Shown here one piece after another: positions 1-10,186 of a stretch of DNA of 64,000 bases; position 1 is the stretch's first letter; every line of letters begins with the position of its first letter. The translations under genes and the position numbers were made by a program. Source of the stretch: Branchiostoma floridae (lineage: Eukaryota > Chordata > Leptocardii > Amphioxiformes > Branchiostomatidae); assembly GCF_000003815.2 (NCBI RefSeq), contig NC_049979.1, forward strand, positions 28,018,249 through 28,082,248, in the 5' to 3' direction. The notes beneath the pieces are model-generated. The model was not told the origin of the DNA. It was given only the letters and a program-made list of their open reading frames with translations, and made no database searches.

Positions 1-2
1 AG

Positions 3-116
3 AATCATGATGGCTTGTCTAAAAAGGAGGTTTTGCTCTGCTTGGAAGATTTAGAGAAGGCCAGAAAGGCTGAGAAACTGAATGCTGCAAAGAGTGATGG
101 CAAACAATCCAGTTGA
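3..116 (+). CDS. C-terminal end of an unidentified gene (partial)
   Basis: An open frame enters from the left edge and runs 37 codons to TGA at 114-116. The peptide starts NHDGLSKKEVLLCLEDLEKA and continues as a charged Lys/Glu/Ala-rich helix ending in QSS. NHDG followed by a Lys/Glu stretch recalls the second half of an EF-hand loop, but the spacing is one residue short of the consensus, so calcium binding is only a possibility. The composition is coding-like and the other two frames are interrupted. The rest of the gene lies outside the window. It would be convergent with the CUB/EGF gene that follows on the minus strand. Confidence 0.5.
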   Translation, partial: NHDGLSKKEVLLCLEDLEKARKAEKLNAAKSDGKQSS

Positions 117-658
117 AAACATGAACTTTTATTTTCTTGACACAATGGTTATCTGTAATTTTTGTGCATTTTTTTCCTGTTTAGCAAAAATCTGAGCATT
201 TTTATAGAAATCTAATTATGTAATTGTTAAATGACCATTCATATCCACAATAATCTCTTTGTAACGTTATGTTATACTCATCGAATTCACATTTCTCTCA
301 ACACTTCTGCTCTATTGTCTGCTTTTTTTTTTACAAAGTACAAAGATATGTGATCATATTTTTTGTTCACGATAGCTTTTAATTAGTACTCATTACAAAG
401 GTCACATTTTTTTTTACATAGCATAACATTTTCAGATGAGAATACATTTAATAACACTTTTCTTGCCTTGTCATCACATATATCACTGTAAACTGTCCTC
501 ATCACATACGATGTACTGTAAACTGTCACCACATACTGTAAACTGTTTCATCACATATATCACTTACTGTAAACAACTGCTTACACTGTAGACAAAGATA
601 AACAGCTGTGTGTGTGTACCTGTGTGTGTGTGTGTGCGTGCGTGTGTGTGTGTGTGTG

Positions 659-693
<35 letters not shown>

Positions 694-717
694 ACATGTG
701 TGTGTGTATGTGACAAT
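117..717. other. Convergent intergenic / 3' UTR stretch
   Basis: AT-rich DNA between the plus-strand gene ending at 116 and the minus-strand gene whose stop is at 718-720. It should hold both 3' UTRs. A short imperfect repeat built on CACTGTAAACTGT/CATCACATA occurs at about 470-570, followed by the TG microsatellite. No coding potential seen. Confidence 0.5.
607..712. repeat. (TG)n microsatellite
   Basis: About 100 bp of nearly pure TG/CG dinucleotides with a few interruptions, directly beyond the stop codon of the CUB/EGF gene, so probably in its 3' UTR. It gives rise to spurious Cys-Val and His-Thr open frames on both strands. Confidence 0.95.
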
Positions 718-986
718 CTACACCCGTGTAAACCCTGTCGAGTCGCTCTCGTGCTGGGAGTCCCGCCATTCTTTCCTGGACCGCGCCTGACTGTCGTGGC
801 GGTTGTAGCTGCCAGGAGTGGCCCTGCCTGTCATGCTGTAATCTTCCTTGTAGCGGTGGTGCCGCCTTCTGGTAACACAGATCACTATAAACACTATGCA
901 CAGCAGCAGGGCGACGGCAATGGGCGACACAATCAGGGTCACTTTCTTCCACATGTCACTGTCGTTGTCACCTGGTCTAGTTTCTC
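718..986 (-). CDS. Transmembrane and cytoplasmic exon of the CUB/EGF gene
   Basis: Encodes ETRPGDNDSD, then a hydrophobic span (VTLIVSPIAVALLLCIVFIV), a stop-transfer TRRRHHR and a tail with YKEDY, SYNR and several Ser/Arg. It ends at the stop at 718-720. The tail has Tyr and Ser residues that could be phosphorylated, but no motif I can name. Confidence 0.85.
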
Positions 987-3900
987 CTGTAACAAAAAGA
1001 AACAAAATAATTTAAGGTCCCCAAAATTGATAGTAGCATCTTCCTTTATGCATCTTATCAAAATGTAGTACTTGATTCCTGTGTTAGATAATCAAGTCAT
1101 TTTTTGACATCATTGTAAACACAGCAGCCTGTTCGAAACCTGGCATGACACACAAAAGAATTCAAGAAGCAGAAAAGCAAACAATATGAAACCTTGTACC
1201 TTGTGACAATTACTGGTATGCACTGTTTTCTTCTCAAAAGAGCGCCTTTTTTTGGTGAGTAGTGATACCAGGTTTTGACTGGCTGCTGTGTTTACTATGC
1301 CAACTATATTCGTCAAAGGTAGAAGGATTTATAATGACAGTTATCATACCATATACATCTATCGAAAGCAGATAATTATATGAGCTTTACATTTTTGTAT
1401 TGCAAAAATTGTTTTGTACTCTTAAGGGTTTTAGAAAGTTTTCATTTCAAGGTCCTTCCTAATTACCTTTTTCCACACAAACCCGCTGCTCAGCATTGCC
1501 GCTCGCTACGTAGCCCTTCTTACAGTGGCAGGTGTAGGACCCGTCTGTGTTGATACAGTCTGCATATTGGGGACAAGTGTGCCATCCCAGGGCACATTCA
1601 TCCAGATCTAGGATGGACACAAAGTTGGTACTGTTTAATACTGTGGACTAGGGGTGGGTCTTCGTCTAAAACAGGCAGTTAGTGTTGTTTACGAACAGGA
1701 TTTTAAAACGTCAATGGATACTCCACCGAACAGAATCCTTTGTAGCAAAATGGACCATTGTTTGATTATTGCCCATTCGCAAGTTTTCACAGATAATTAG
1801 TTTTCACAGATAATTAGGTCCAGGTCCGGACCTGGACCTGATCCTCTGTAACTGGACCGTACCTGGATTTTCTGTACAGGTACCTACTCCTACTGTGGAT
1901 AGATTTCTGTGTTCAAAGAAATGGTATAGTGGGTCATAGGGGCATTTTGCTTTGGGTTTTTCCTCACTGAAGCCAGGTGAAAATTATTACCAGACTTTGT
2001 TTGGTGAGGCTTAAGGAGAGAGTTGGACTTTGCCTTCCAAAACCATACAGGTACAGCGCCCTGCGGCTTTAAAAAGACTTTCGGACTACCTACTGTAAAT
2101 GCAGAAATGTTCGCGGTGGTTTTATGTTCACGGTTTTCGCGGTGGCCACTTAACCGTGAACTTAAAACCACCGCGAACAATTTTCCGTTATAGTTTTAGA
2201 CTGCAGTCTATGGCGCTACCGCGAATTTAAAACCACCGCAAAAACTCCATTTTCCCGCTAACGCAAAATTGATTCCCCGCGAAATTAAATGCATTTACAG
2301 TATTACTTTCTTGACGTGACATATTTCTTACCAGAAGATCTCATGGATGCAGCCTGGAAGTTAAAAGCGCTGGCTGCTGTAGTGTTCCACTGGCTGGTCT
2401 GCATGGCACTTCCTATGATGCCCTCAATGACTTTCATGCTTACAGTTGAAGAAGGCAGCATCTCAATGGCTGTCTCCAATGTGGCAAGTCTGTTGCCTTT
2501 GCTGTAAGACATTTTTCAAAAGTACATTTTCGATCATAATTATTTCTATTGTACCATGCATTTCCATTTTCACTGACATTTAAGTCTGTACCTGTTTAGG
2601 CTTCAAACTAGACATAGTGCATTTATTGAGTACAATGTACCTAATCCCTGCTACCTTATCCCATAAGGCCATAATATAAATTTGGTTGTCTAGATGAAAT
2701 CCACTGCAAATCCCAAAATTGATTCAGGCGTACAAATGAAAAAATTGATAGCAAACAAAACTTTCCTTACCATTGCAATGAGACATAGAAACAAATTCAA
2801 AAATACCTTTTCCTCAGTGCTCTTACCTGATTAGCCTCAATCCATGTATGCCACTATAGTCTCCTCCAAAATAACTGTTCTTCAGGCCTTTCTTCATCTT
2901 AAATGACAAGATGATGTAAGTTTAGTCTCAAAACAAAAGAAAATGCCACAGATATGCAAGGAAATACTATCAATCTTAATGGTCACCGTCCGTTTCACTG
3001 GACAAAGATTACTTGCCAAAGTTTTATCCTTCAGCGAGTAATGGAAATTGCTGTGCTAATAAGGTAGATTTGCAACAATACAGTACTCATTGCGTTTTGA
3101 TGATTATATGACCTCTGTGTTTTTCAATTAGAGAAGACTTACCACAGCCAAGATTGACCCTAACATGTTGTCTCGCACCTTTCCATCACTGTAAACAGCG
3201 TCGGCGTCCGACAGATTCAGATCAAACTTCATGGTGTACAAACGGAAACCTGAAGGGAATGGAAGAAAATGGAACAATAGGTAGAATTAATTTTCAATTA
3301 GGATTTGGACAAGCTGACTGGTTATAGGTTACAAGTAGTTCAGTTCCTACCTTTTGTTTAAAATTTCCAAAGCATTATATACCGACACAGATATGGTGTC
3401 ATACTATAACCAGGCCTTTATGTTGAGCCTGTAGTTGCTTCGCTCACTCGGTGAATTTATTTGGTGGTTATAGCAATTGACCAGGCCTTATGACACCATA
3501 GATCTATACACCTCAGGGCGGGTCATTTGCTCTTTAATAACATTCGTACCCAAGGCAACTTCTACAAAGAGCAAGCTAGTAAACTCACCCCCTGGTGCAT
3601 ACTCAGTTTTCTGTCCCTTAGGCATGAGGTCCACTGGCGCCACTGTTGCTGGAGACAAACTGGTATGTTTTCCTGTAACCCTAGTCAAAGGGGTAGAAGA
3701 GACCACTCTGCCATCAGCATCATTTGAATCCAGGACTTTCGGTTCTCCGGGGAATCCGCTACCCACAGAAGAGTTCACGCTTGGAGATATCTGCACATTG
3801 GTTTCAGCAAAATTTGATGAACCATTCTGGGATGGGCCTGTAGTAGGACATGCAGACGAACCATTCTGGGATGGGCCTGTTGTAGGATGTGTAGATGACC

Positions 3901-6900
3901 CATTCTTGGATTGACCCATAGTAGAAACTGCAGATGAACCATTCTGGGATGGGCCTGTAGTAGGACATGCGGATGCAGATGAACCATTCTGGGATGGGCC
4001 TGTAGTAGGAGATGCAGATGAACCATTCTGGGATGGGCCTGTAGAAGGAACTGCAGCTGAACCATTCTGGGATGGGCCTGTAGAAGGAACTGCAGCTGAA
4101 CCATTCTGGGATGGGCCTGTAGAAGGAACTGCAGCTGAACCATTCTGGGATGGGCCTGTAGAAGGAACTGCAGCTGAACCATTCTGGGATGGGCCTGTAG
4201 AAGGAACTGCAGTTGAAACATTCTGGGATGGGCCTGTAGTAGGAACTGCAGCTGAACCATTCTGGGATGGGCCTGTAGAAGGAACTGCAGATGAACCATT
4301 CTGGGATGGGTCTGTAGTAGGAGATGCAGATGAACCATTCTGGGATGGGCCTGTAGAAGGAACTGCAGATGAACCATTCTGGTATGGGCCTGTAGTAGGA
4401 ACTGCAGATGAACCATTCTGGGATGGGCCTGTAGTAGGGACTGAAGATGAACCATTCTGGGAAGAGCCTGTAGTAAGAACTGCAGATGAACCATTCTGTG
4501 GTGGGCCTATAGCAGGAACTGCAGATGAAACTGTCGGGGTTAGGCCAGTAGTACGAACTGCAGATGTAACAGCTGGGGTTAGGCCTGTAGTAGGAACTAC
4601 AGATAAAGTATGCTGGTTAGGATCTGTAGTAGGGACTGAAGATGAAGCATTCATAGGCGGGGTGGAGGATACATCGTCATTAATCAACATTTTGTTATCC
4701 CCCAGGTTCCTACCGTCAAAAGGAGTGTCTAACGTCGTCATTCGAGATGTACTTGACACCTGTTCTCGCTCATCTTCCCTGTCGAATGAGGACGTGGTCG
4801 GTATCTCTTTGTACGCTGCGAAAAATCCCATGCCGTCAGAGAAGGGCTGTTCGATACGAGACATCAGTTTGACCATGGCCGTGTGACCGCTGATGGTGAT
4901 TAGCCTGGAATCCTTATCACACAGCACCCACCTCTGATTGGGCACAGAGTTCACCACAACAAAGTCCAGAGAACGTTTGCAAGTTTTGTCAGGTGCATGT
5001 TCGTCCCTGGACCCGACTGCAAAGTTGAAGAACTTCAACTTGATATCGCTGCCCTTGGCGACATTGATGTTCCAAGTTGTTGTGTAGTTGAAACGGTCTA
5101 CTTTATAAGGGCGGGGGTATCCAGGTGAACTGAATGTCCCAAACGGTTCTGTCATGTTGTAAGTGATTTGTTGTTTCTGTAAGGGATGAATTGGGGGTGT
5201 TAAACTGATCTCAAAGTCTTGAGGAAGCTGGAATACTTGCGCCACCTGCAGCTTAAGATTTGACACATCTAGCTCAGGTTCTTTATCCTCCTCTTCAGAT
5301 CCGCCATTGCCAGCTTCACCGCCATCTGCTGCTGTACTTATAACGTCAACTGTAGATTGTAGGTCGCTAGACGTATCATCACTCTCCAAAGCGGCGGCAA
5401 TCTCTCCAAGAAAGCTCTCTTCTTCGTGGTCTGGAACAGCTGTCTGGAAGTTTGGTGCATCCCAGAAATTATCCCAGTCACCTTCCTGTTGATGCAGAAA
5501 AACATTTGGTGAAGGAAAACAGTGCTGGAATTCGAAAGAGAGCATTCATTCCACATCATGACATCCTTTAGCAGTGTAGGATGTACTTTAGTGCCGTTTA
5601 CTCCAGGTGTTTTGAATGACAAGAATATTCATTGTACACAACCAAGTGTTTTATTCAACTGACATTTCAGGGCCCACCTGTCACCTTTCCAAACGTTAAC
5701 ATTTGCATACATATACAGATAGTTAATCCAGTGTTAACAATGGGGCCCTGAGCGTAAAGGAGCATGTGTACAACAAAATACTTTACGTTTGGGACCGCAC
5801 CTGTAAGCAGCAACACCTGTGCTGCAGTACAATGTGAACCAATCAAAATTAGATCCTGAGGAAGATGTTGAATAAACCACTTGATTGTGTACAAGGATTG
5901 TTGTTACTGTAAACGCAGAAATGTTCGCGGTTTTCGCGTTGCCAATTCATCGTGAACTCAAAACTTCCGCAAATACTCTTCCAACTAGTATGTGACTACA
6001 GAAGATGGTGCTACCGCGAACTTAAAACCACCGCGAACACTACATTTTTCCGCTACCGCGAACTTAAATCCCGGTAACCTACTAACCTGATGAAAATATT
6101 CACGGATGCTGCAATGCTAGTATAGAATATGCTCGCGAAATGGAAATGTGAGAATTTCTGAGAGAAAAAAAATGTGGATTACATTAGAGGAGTCGTTGTG
6201 CAGGGGAGAGGCCTTGTCCGGCACCGCACTGCTTTTCCCTCCGAAAATCTTGCTCCAAAAGTCTCCCGAGAAGATACCACGTCTCAGCCGCTCGTGTACA
6301 CCTGTAGTGAAGGGGGAGAGAAACTTTGCTTCGAAACACGTAGGTACGTAAAAACCAATGTAAAGCACACAGGAGCTTTCGTTTCGATTATGAAGAAAGA
6401 CATCGTTAAAGTAGCCTTTCATGTCATTGTCAACAAATTCACTTGATGCAATTTTTACATCAACGACAACGTCATAAGGCAAACCTTGGCCCGAAAGTTA
6501 TATTTTTCTGGCAGCTTGCATTCAACTCGATGCGATATGACGATTTACTATTTGCATGAAAAGCCTTCAAATTTACAATAAGCCTTCTCACATTACTTAG
6601 GGTGCATGTGCGCGACAGGAAGTCTAGGTAATATGTCAAAGGGTAAGGCACACAAAAAGTAAACAGTCCTTGTCTTCACCATTGTTTCGATTTGCATAAC
6701 AATATCCAGACGGGTTTTGTTTCCTTTCTGTCTGCCTTACCCTTTGACATATTACCTAGAATTTAACTAAAGTGAGAAGGCTTATTGGAGTTACTTGTTT
6801 GAAGCACCAAGTTCAATGCATGAAAATGAGGAATCGCGGAGGGTATGAACTACGCATACGCTTGGTTTGTCAGCGTGTGGCGCAACCCACGATTGTTGAC

Positions 6901-7398
6901 CTGTCGGAAGACGAAATCATTTCTTAATGACAAAAATTTTTAATCAAATATACATTTCGCATACACAGTTCGTAGCTTGGGATGCTTTCGTGACGCGCTC
7001 TGTCATCAATCATTTCATATATGCATTGAATTAGTTTTTGCATGAAAGGCTTGTGTAGGATCACACGTCAGTCAAAAAGATCTGCAAATATTCTTCCGAA
7101 CAATAGTGATAGAATATTTAAGATTTCCATAACATCAGCTGGACTTGACATTATTTAGTTCTATTCTTCAATTCATATCGGATAACCACCGGTTTGACTG
7201 ACAAAGTAAAAAAAAAAACTAAACGTATTGCCCCAAACTACTTTTCTAGTTTTTCTATTCACACAAGTTGGAGGAAAATTGACCGTCCATGTGATTGACG
7301 TAGTACCTTACCTGTTGAGGTTGGCGGGTGGCACAAACCGACACAAGCGACCAGCACAGCAAACCAACGAGGACTTGACAGAAGTAGGAAGGCTTCAT
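718..7398 (-). CDS. CUB - mucin-like repeat - EGF type I membrane protein
   Basis: Complete gene, coding exons in order 7398-7312, 5485-3589, 3249-3143, 2897-2827, 2501-2332, 1607-1467, 986-718; all junctions are GT-AG and phases join. The predicted protein is 913 residues. Residues 1-22 form a signal peptide (MKPSYFCQVLVGLLCW start, good Kozak A at -3). An acidic region follows, then a CUB domain at about 138-255 (FGTFSSPGYPRPY motif). Next come roughly 20 Thr/Ser/Pro repeats of 13 residues (310-600), a SEA-like segment (663-777, tentative), a calcium-binding EGF (DLDEC, 778-823), a membrane helix (840-863) and a 50-residue basic/Ser tail. The CUB domain keeps only the second cysteine pair. 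The architecture suggests a glycosylated cell-surface mucin or adhesion protein; ligand and role are unknown. I do not recognise a named orthologue. Confidence 0.85.
1467..1607 (-). CDS. Calcium-binding EGF-like exon of the CUB/EGF gene
   Basis: Forty-six complete codons encode one EGF module: LDEC, then cysteines in HTC, ADC, YTC, HC and RVC, with the N-T-D-G-S-Y hydroxylation/calcium motif. The initial Asp is completed by the G left from exon 2501-2332. Phase 1-1 borders are typical for EGF exons. Confidence 0.9.
2091..2302. mobile_element. Short inverted-repeat element, TACTGTAAATGCA family, copy 1
   Basis: Begins TACTGTAAATGCAGAAATG and ends with the complement-type AATGCATTTACAGTA. The interior contains repeated GTTCGCGGT / ACCACCGCGAAC blocks in both orientations. 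It lies in an intron of the CUB/EGF gene. Related copies are at 5904-6076 and 47722-47939. Confidence 0.75.
3589..5485 (-). CDS. Large exon: acidic region, CUB domain, mucin-like repeats
   Basis: A single 1,897-bp exon of 632 codons plus one base. The CUB region lies at about 4806-5161; its two cysteines (in TCKRSLDFV and VLCD) match the second disulfide of the family, and the first pair is absent. The C-terminal half is the 39-bp repeat array. The donor is GGGG|GTGAGT. Confidence 0.85.
3810..4640 (-). repeat. 39-bp coding minisatellite (PTTGPSQNGSSAV repeats)
   Basis: About 20 tandem 39-bp units encode 13-residue repeats of the type P-[TS]-T-G-P-S-Q-N-G-S-[SA]-A-V; the upstream three units are more diverged (TTGLTPAVTSAV). 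About 18 units carry an N-x-S glycosylation sequon (17 NGS, one NVS), and Thr/Ser/Pro are abundant as in O-glycosylated mucin stalks. The middle units (4030-4200) are almost identical, a sign of recent unequal exchange. Because 39 is a multiple of 3, a second minus-strand frame is also open over 3775-4494; that one is a by-product. Confidence 0.9.
5632..5898. mobile_element. Inverted-repeat element ending TTGTACACAA
   Basis: Left arm TTGTACACAACCAAGTGTTT and a right arm that is its imperfect inverse (AACCACTTGATTGTGTACAA) enclose about 200 bp. A half copy with the same left arm and internal CATCTGTCACCTTTC is at 59968-60085. No coding potential. Confidence 0.55.
5904..6076. mobile_element. 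TACTGTAAATGCA-family element, copy 2 (right end lost)
   Basis: Starts TTACTGTAAACGCAGAAATG and has the same GTTCGCGG / ACCACCGCGAAC interior as the copy at 2091-2302, but the terminal GCATTTACAGTA on the right is not present. In intron 1 of the CUB/EGF gene. Confidence 0.65.
6579..6784. mobile_element. Foldback element, TAAGCCTTCTCAC family, copy 1
   Basis: Left end TAAGCCTTCTCAC, right end GTGAGAAGGCTTA. Inside, a second inverted pair (CTAGGTAATATGTCAAAGGG and its complement) makes the element one long hairpin. The second copy is at 53292-53492. Confidence 0.8.
7312..7398 (-). CDS. Signal-peptide exon of the CUB/EGF gene
   Basis: Twenty-nine codons beginning with ATG (complement of 7396-7398) and ending CAA CAG before GTAAGG. 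A hydrophobic core (VLVGLLCWSLVSVCA) is followed by a small-residue cleavage region. Phase 0 joins the large exon whose acceptor is at 5486/5487. The intervening intron holds two repeat-derived inverted elements. Confidence 0.8.
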
Positions 7399-7945
7399 GG
7401 TCAATGTCTTTTCATAACAGGCCAGTTGTACAAGAAAAGACAGACTTGAGGGGGCGCTAAGACTGGTCAGGGGCCGGACGAGAGCTCTCCTGCGACGTTC
7501 CCCAGCCAGCCACCGTACCCAGGTGTTCTTAGCGCGGGGAACTGTGGGATAATAAAATGCCAATCAAAATGAAGCAGGTGCGACAATTAATCAGGTTAAG
7601 TCTGAACAACTGTCTCAGGATAAGTGATTAAATTAGGGAGGGAAAATCTGAAATTCAGTCCTTACCAACGAAGTGCACTCCACTATAGCTAGTTACGATG
7701 TCTTATTTCTTTTTTCATAATTTCATTTGTCATACTAGTAACGTGTATTCCCCGTATTTTGAGTGTATGGGGAAGGTAGGCTTCATATTCAATCATTTGC
7801 AGTAGTCGAGGGAATCAGAACACTTATGAGGGGTGATCAATATTAAAGTTCTGAGCCTAACTCATCATGTATGGCTTGTCTTTCTTTGTATGTGTGTGTC
7901 TATTATTTCCAAAAAGCCGTCAAAAGGACCTCCATGGTTCTAGCA

Positions 7946-8156
7946 AATCTCCAAGCAGATCCTATGGTAGCATAATATAAATTTAGTATCAAAAGCTGGC
8001 AGAGGAGTAAAGCCGGCCTCGGAGTGTGTTTCGCTACGATAGAAATGCTCCTCCCTGTAATCAGTGAAGGCAGATCCCCGGTAGCGAAACACACTCCTAG
8101 GCCGTCTTCACTCCCCTGCCAGCTTTTGATGCTACCGTAGGATCAGCTTGGAGATT
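7946..8156. mobile_element. Foldback element A (AATCTCCAAGC termini)
   Basis: Two imperfect inverted arms of about 80-100 bp (7946-8043 and 8077-8156) surround a short loop. The outer ends are AATCTCCAAGCAGATCCTAT and the inverse ATAGGATC-type sequence ending CTTGGAGATT. The inner arms include AGTGTGTTTCGCTAC and GTAGCGAAACACACT. Related ends occur at 19094, 19607, 20825 and 49817. Confidence 0.85.
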
Positions 8157-8164
8157 AGGCTCTA

Positions 8165-9112
8165 GCTGATATTGGAGCGTCTAGTACTACAGAGACATCA
8201 AGTCCGCAGTTTAGGAGTTGACCAATGAAAAGTCCACGGCAGTTGAATACAACAATTTCAAATCAAGGACCCTCATGGCTCGGGCTGGTACTGGGGCGTC
8301 TAAGGTATCAAGTCCGCGGTCTTAGAGTTGTAACCGCTTAATTACACTTACGGTGACTTTGTTCTAAAACCAGAAAGGCAAAGACGGTTCGACTAGATTC
8401 TAGTCCCGGCAAAGTACATTTATTGAAGCGCAACAACACAACAATCTGGGTAACAACCGAAACAGTGCGCCGAGGAATACAACATATTATTAAAGCCGTT
8501 TGTGACAAGGTTACATACTCGGAATCGGACATTTCGTACTCACAGTCACGGGTTCGACAGATCAGGCTTTAACTTTCAAGTCGGGTCAGCGGATATCCCA
8601 GTGTATCCAAGTGTTACCACTGTGCTTCCTCCATACAGACTGTCTCTTAGACTCTAGCATGCCGCTGTATTTATCCTACACTAATCAGTCGGCATTATTC
8701 CATTGATTTTGATGAGAAAGTCATGTCATTTCTATCACACAACACAAGGTGCAAGGTTCTGTTTGGCACCCTTTTGTCCTGCAGAGTAGGACTTGCTGAC
8801 GGAATTAACACAAGGACGTCAAGAAACTACAACATCAGAGAGCCTTGGCCGACATGCATACATAACATTCAAGGTGTAAAATATAACGTGAGTCGTAATA
8901 CAAACATCCCTGTTGCTAAGGGGTCTCCTTGCCTAGTCTCTACTCTGGTCTATAGAGACATCAAGTCTGCGGTCATAGAGTTCACCCATGGAAAGTCCAC
9001 GGCCATAGAATACAAGTCTCGGGCTGGTATTGGCACATCTACAGGCATTACGTCCGCTGTCCTGGAGTTCATCCATAAAAAGTCTACGGCAGTGGAATGC
9101 AACCAAGTCTTT
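8165..9112. repeat. Degenerate internal repeat with AGACATCAAGTC motifs
   Basis: Similar segments containing GACATCAAGTC(C/T)GC, AAAGTC(C/T)ACGGC and GGGCTGGTA(C/T)TGG recur at about 8170-8310 and 8950-9110, suggesting two or three diverged copies of one unit. Function unknown; probably a decayed mobile element. Confidence 0.45.
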
Positions 9113-9659
9113 TAAACTTCTTTCTAGATCTGATGTGTCTGAGCATGCAGAGGTTCAAGCCATAACTGTGCCAAAAATCAAGCATTTGCCCGTGAATAAG
9201 CTAATGGCGGCCCAAAATGGCCCCAATAGAGTTTTCGTCAATTTTGTAAATTTACGAAAATACATCATCTTTTATAATAACATCTGCTGCACCTCACTAC
9301 AAAATGTTTTGAGCAAAACTTTATATCATTTTTTTTGTTATTAGAGAATGGGTAACAAACAATATATGTAGAATGAAGAGAATATCTGGAAATTCTGGGG
9401 GTTTACAGGAGTCCAAATAAAAGATTTTCTATTTTGGACAAGACTGCCATTTTGAAAAATGGACATAACCATGGCAACCGGTTAACACAGACCTAAAACA
9501 TTCCCATTTTTATAAGTTGGGGCCAAGGCCAGACCAGCATACAAAGTTTGTGGAAACTCGATTTTTTTTTAGTTTGGCTAAATTTTCTTTTCATTCTTGC
9601 TTGGATTTTACAGACATCAGCTCTTAATACATCTGCTCTCTGTTGGTGAAGTCTGATTG

Positions 9660-10145
9660 TCCTCTTTGCCATATGAATCAGTTACTGATTGGGTAGTGAG
9701 CAAAATACTTGAAATAGACTCTAACCAAACAACTAGCCATTTTACCATAGACCATGTTGATACATGGATGACAGCCTCTGGGAACCCCAAAGCTTGTGCC
9801 TGTGATAAAAAAAAAAGTTGCTTTCATTTTGAAATTTGAGTGGTCAGGAAGATCTAATAAATGGCTCAACACACACAGATAGAGTATGGTATACCAAACA
9901 ACAGATTCTTCTTTGCTTTTTCGCATCATGATGTAATTGACAACCAATTCATCAGTTTTTTCAAATCATCTTCGTTGGAATTGTTTTTCCGATCTTCTCT
10001 TGGGCAATTTACAGCATATATATTTGCTCACTTTGCAGCTGCTTTGTACAATGTATGGTATGGTCCATGGCTTTTGCGGTAACAGACTTATTATCACCTA
10101 CGAACGTCATCCATGCAATCAAATCAACATGGCCCAATTTTCAGA
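9660..10145. repeat. Dispersed repeat also present at 44030-44250
   Basis: Segments such as GAGTATGGTATACCAAACAA, CAGCTGCTTTGTA and GTCATCCATGC...ATCAACATGG are shared, in the same order, with 44030-44250 in the SLC35 gene. The ends look like imperfect inverted copies of each other (ATGGATGACAGCC versus GTCATCCATG). Probably a decayed transposable element. Confidence 0.45.
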
Positions 10146-10180
10146 GTCACATACACGATATCAGGTATTTAAGCATAATC

Positions 10181-10186
10181 TTTATT
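10181..10186 (-). promoter_or_regulatory. Candidate poly(A) signal of RAB1A
   Basis: AATAAA on the minus strand, about 2 kb downstream of the RAB1A stop codon. Long 3' UTRs are common in RAB1 genes, but nothing here proves that this signal is used. Confidence 0.3.

Noticed and set aside
581-1068. His/Thr- or Cys/Val-rich frames around 600-1000
   Set aside because: By-products of the TG microsatellite and shadows of the membrane exon on the minus strand.
3775-4494. Long second open frame on the minus strand (MVHLQFLLQAHPR repeats)
   Set aside because: It overlaps the mucin repeat exon in another frame and stays open only because the 39-bp unit is a multiple of three. The CUB/EGF frame has the splice sites and domains.
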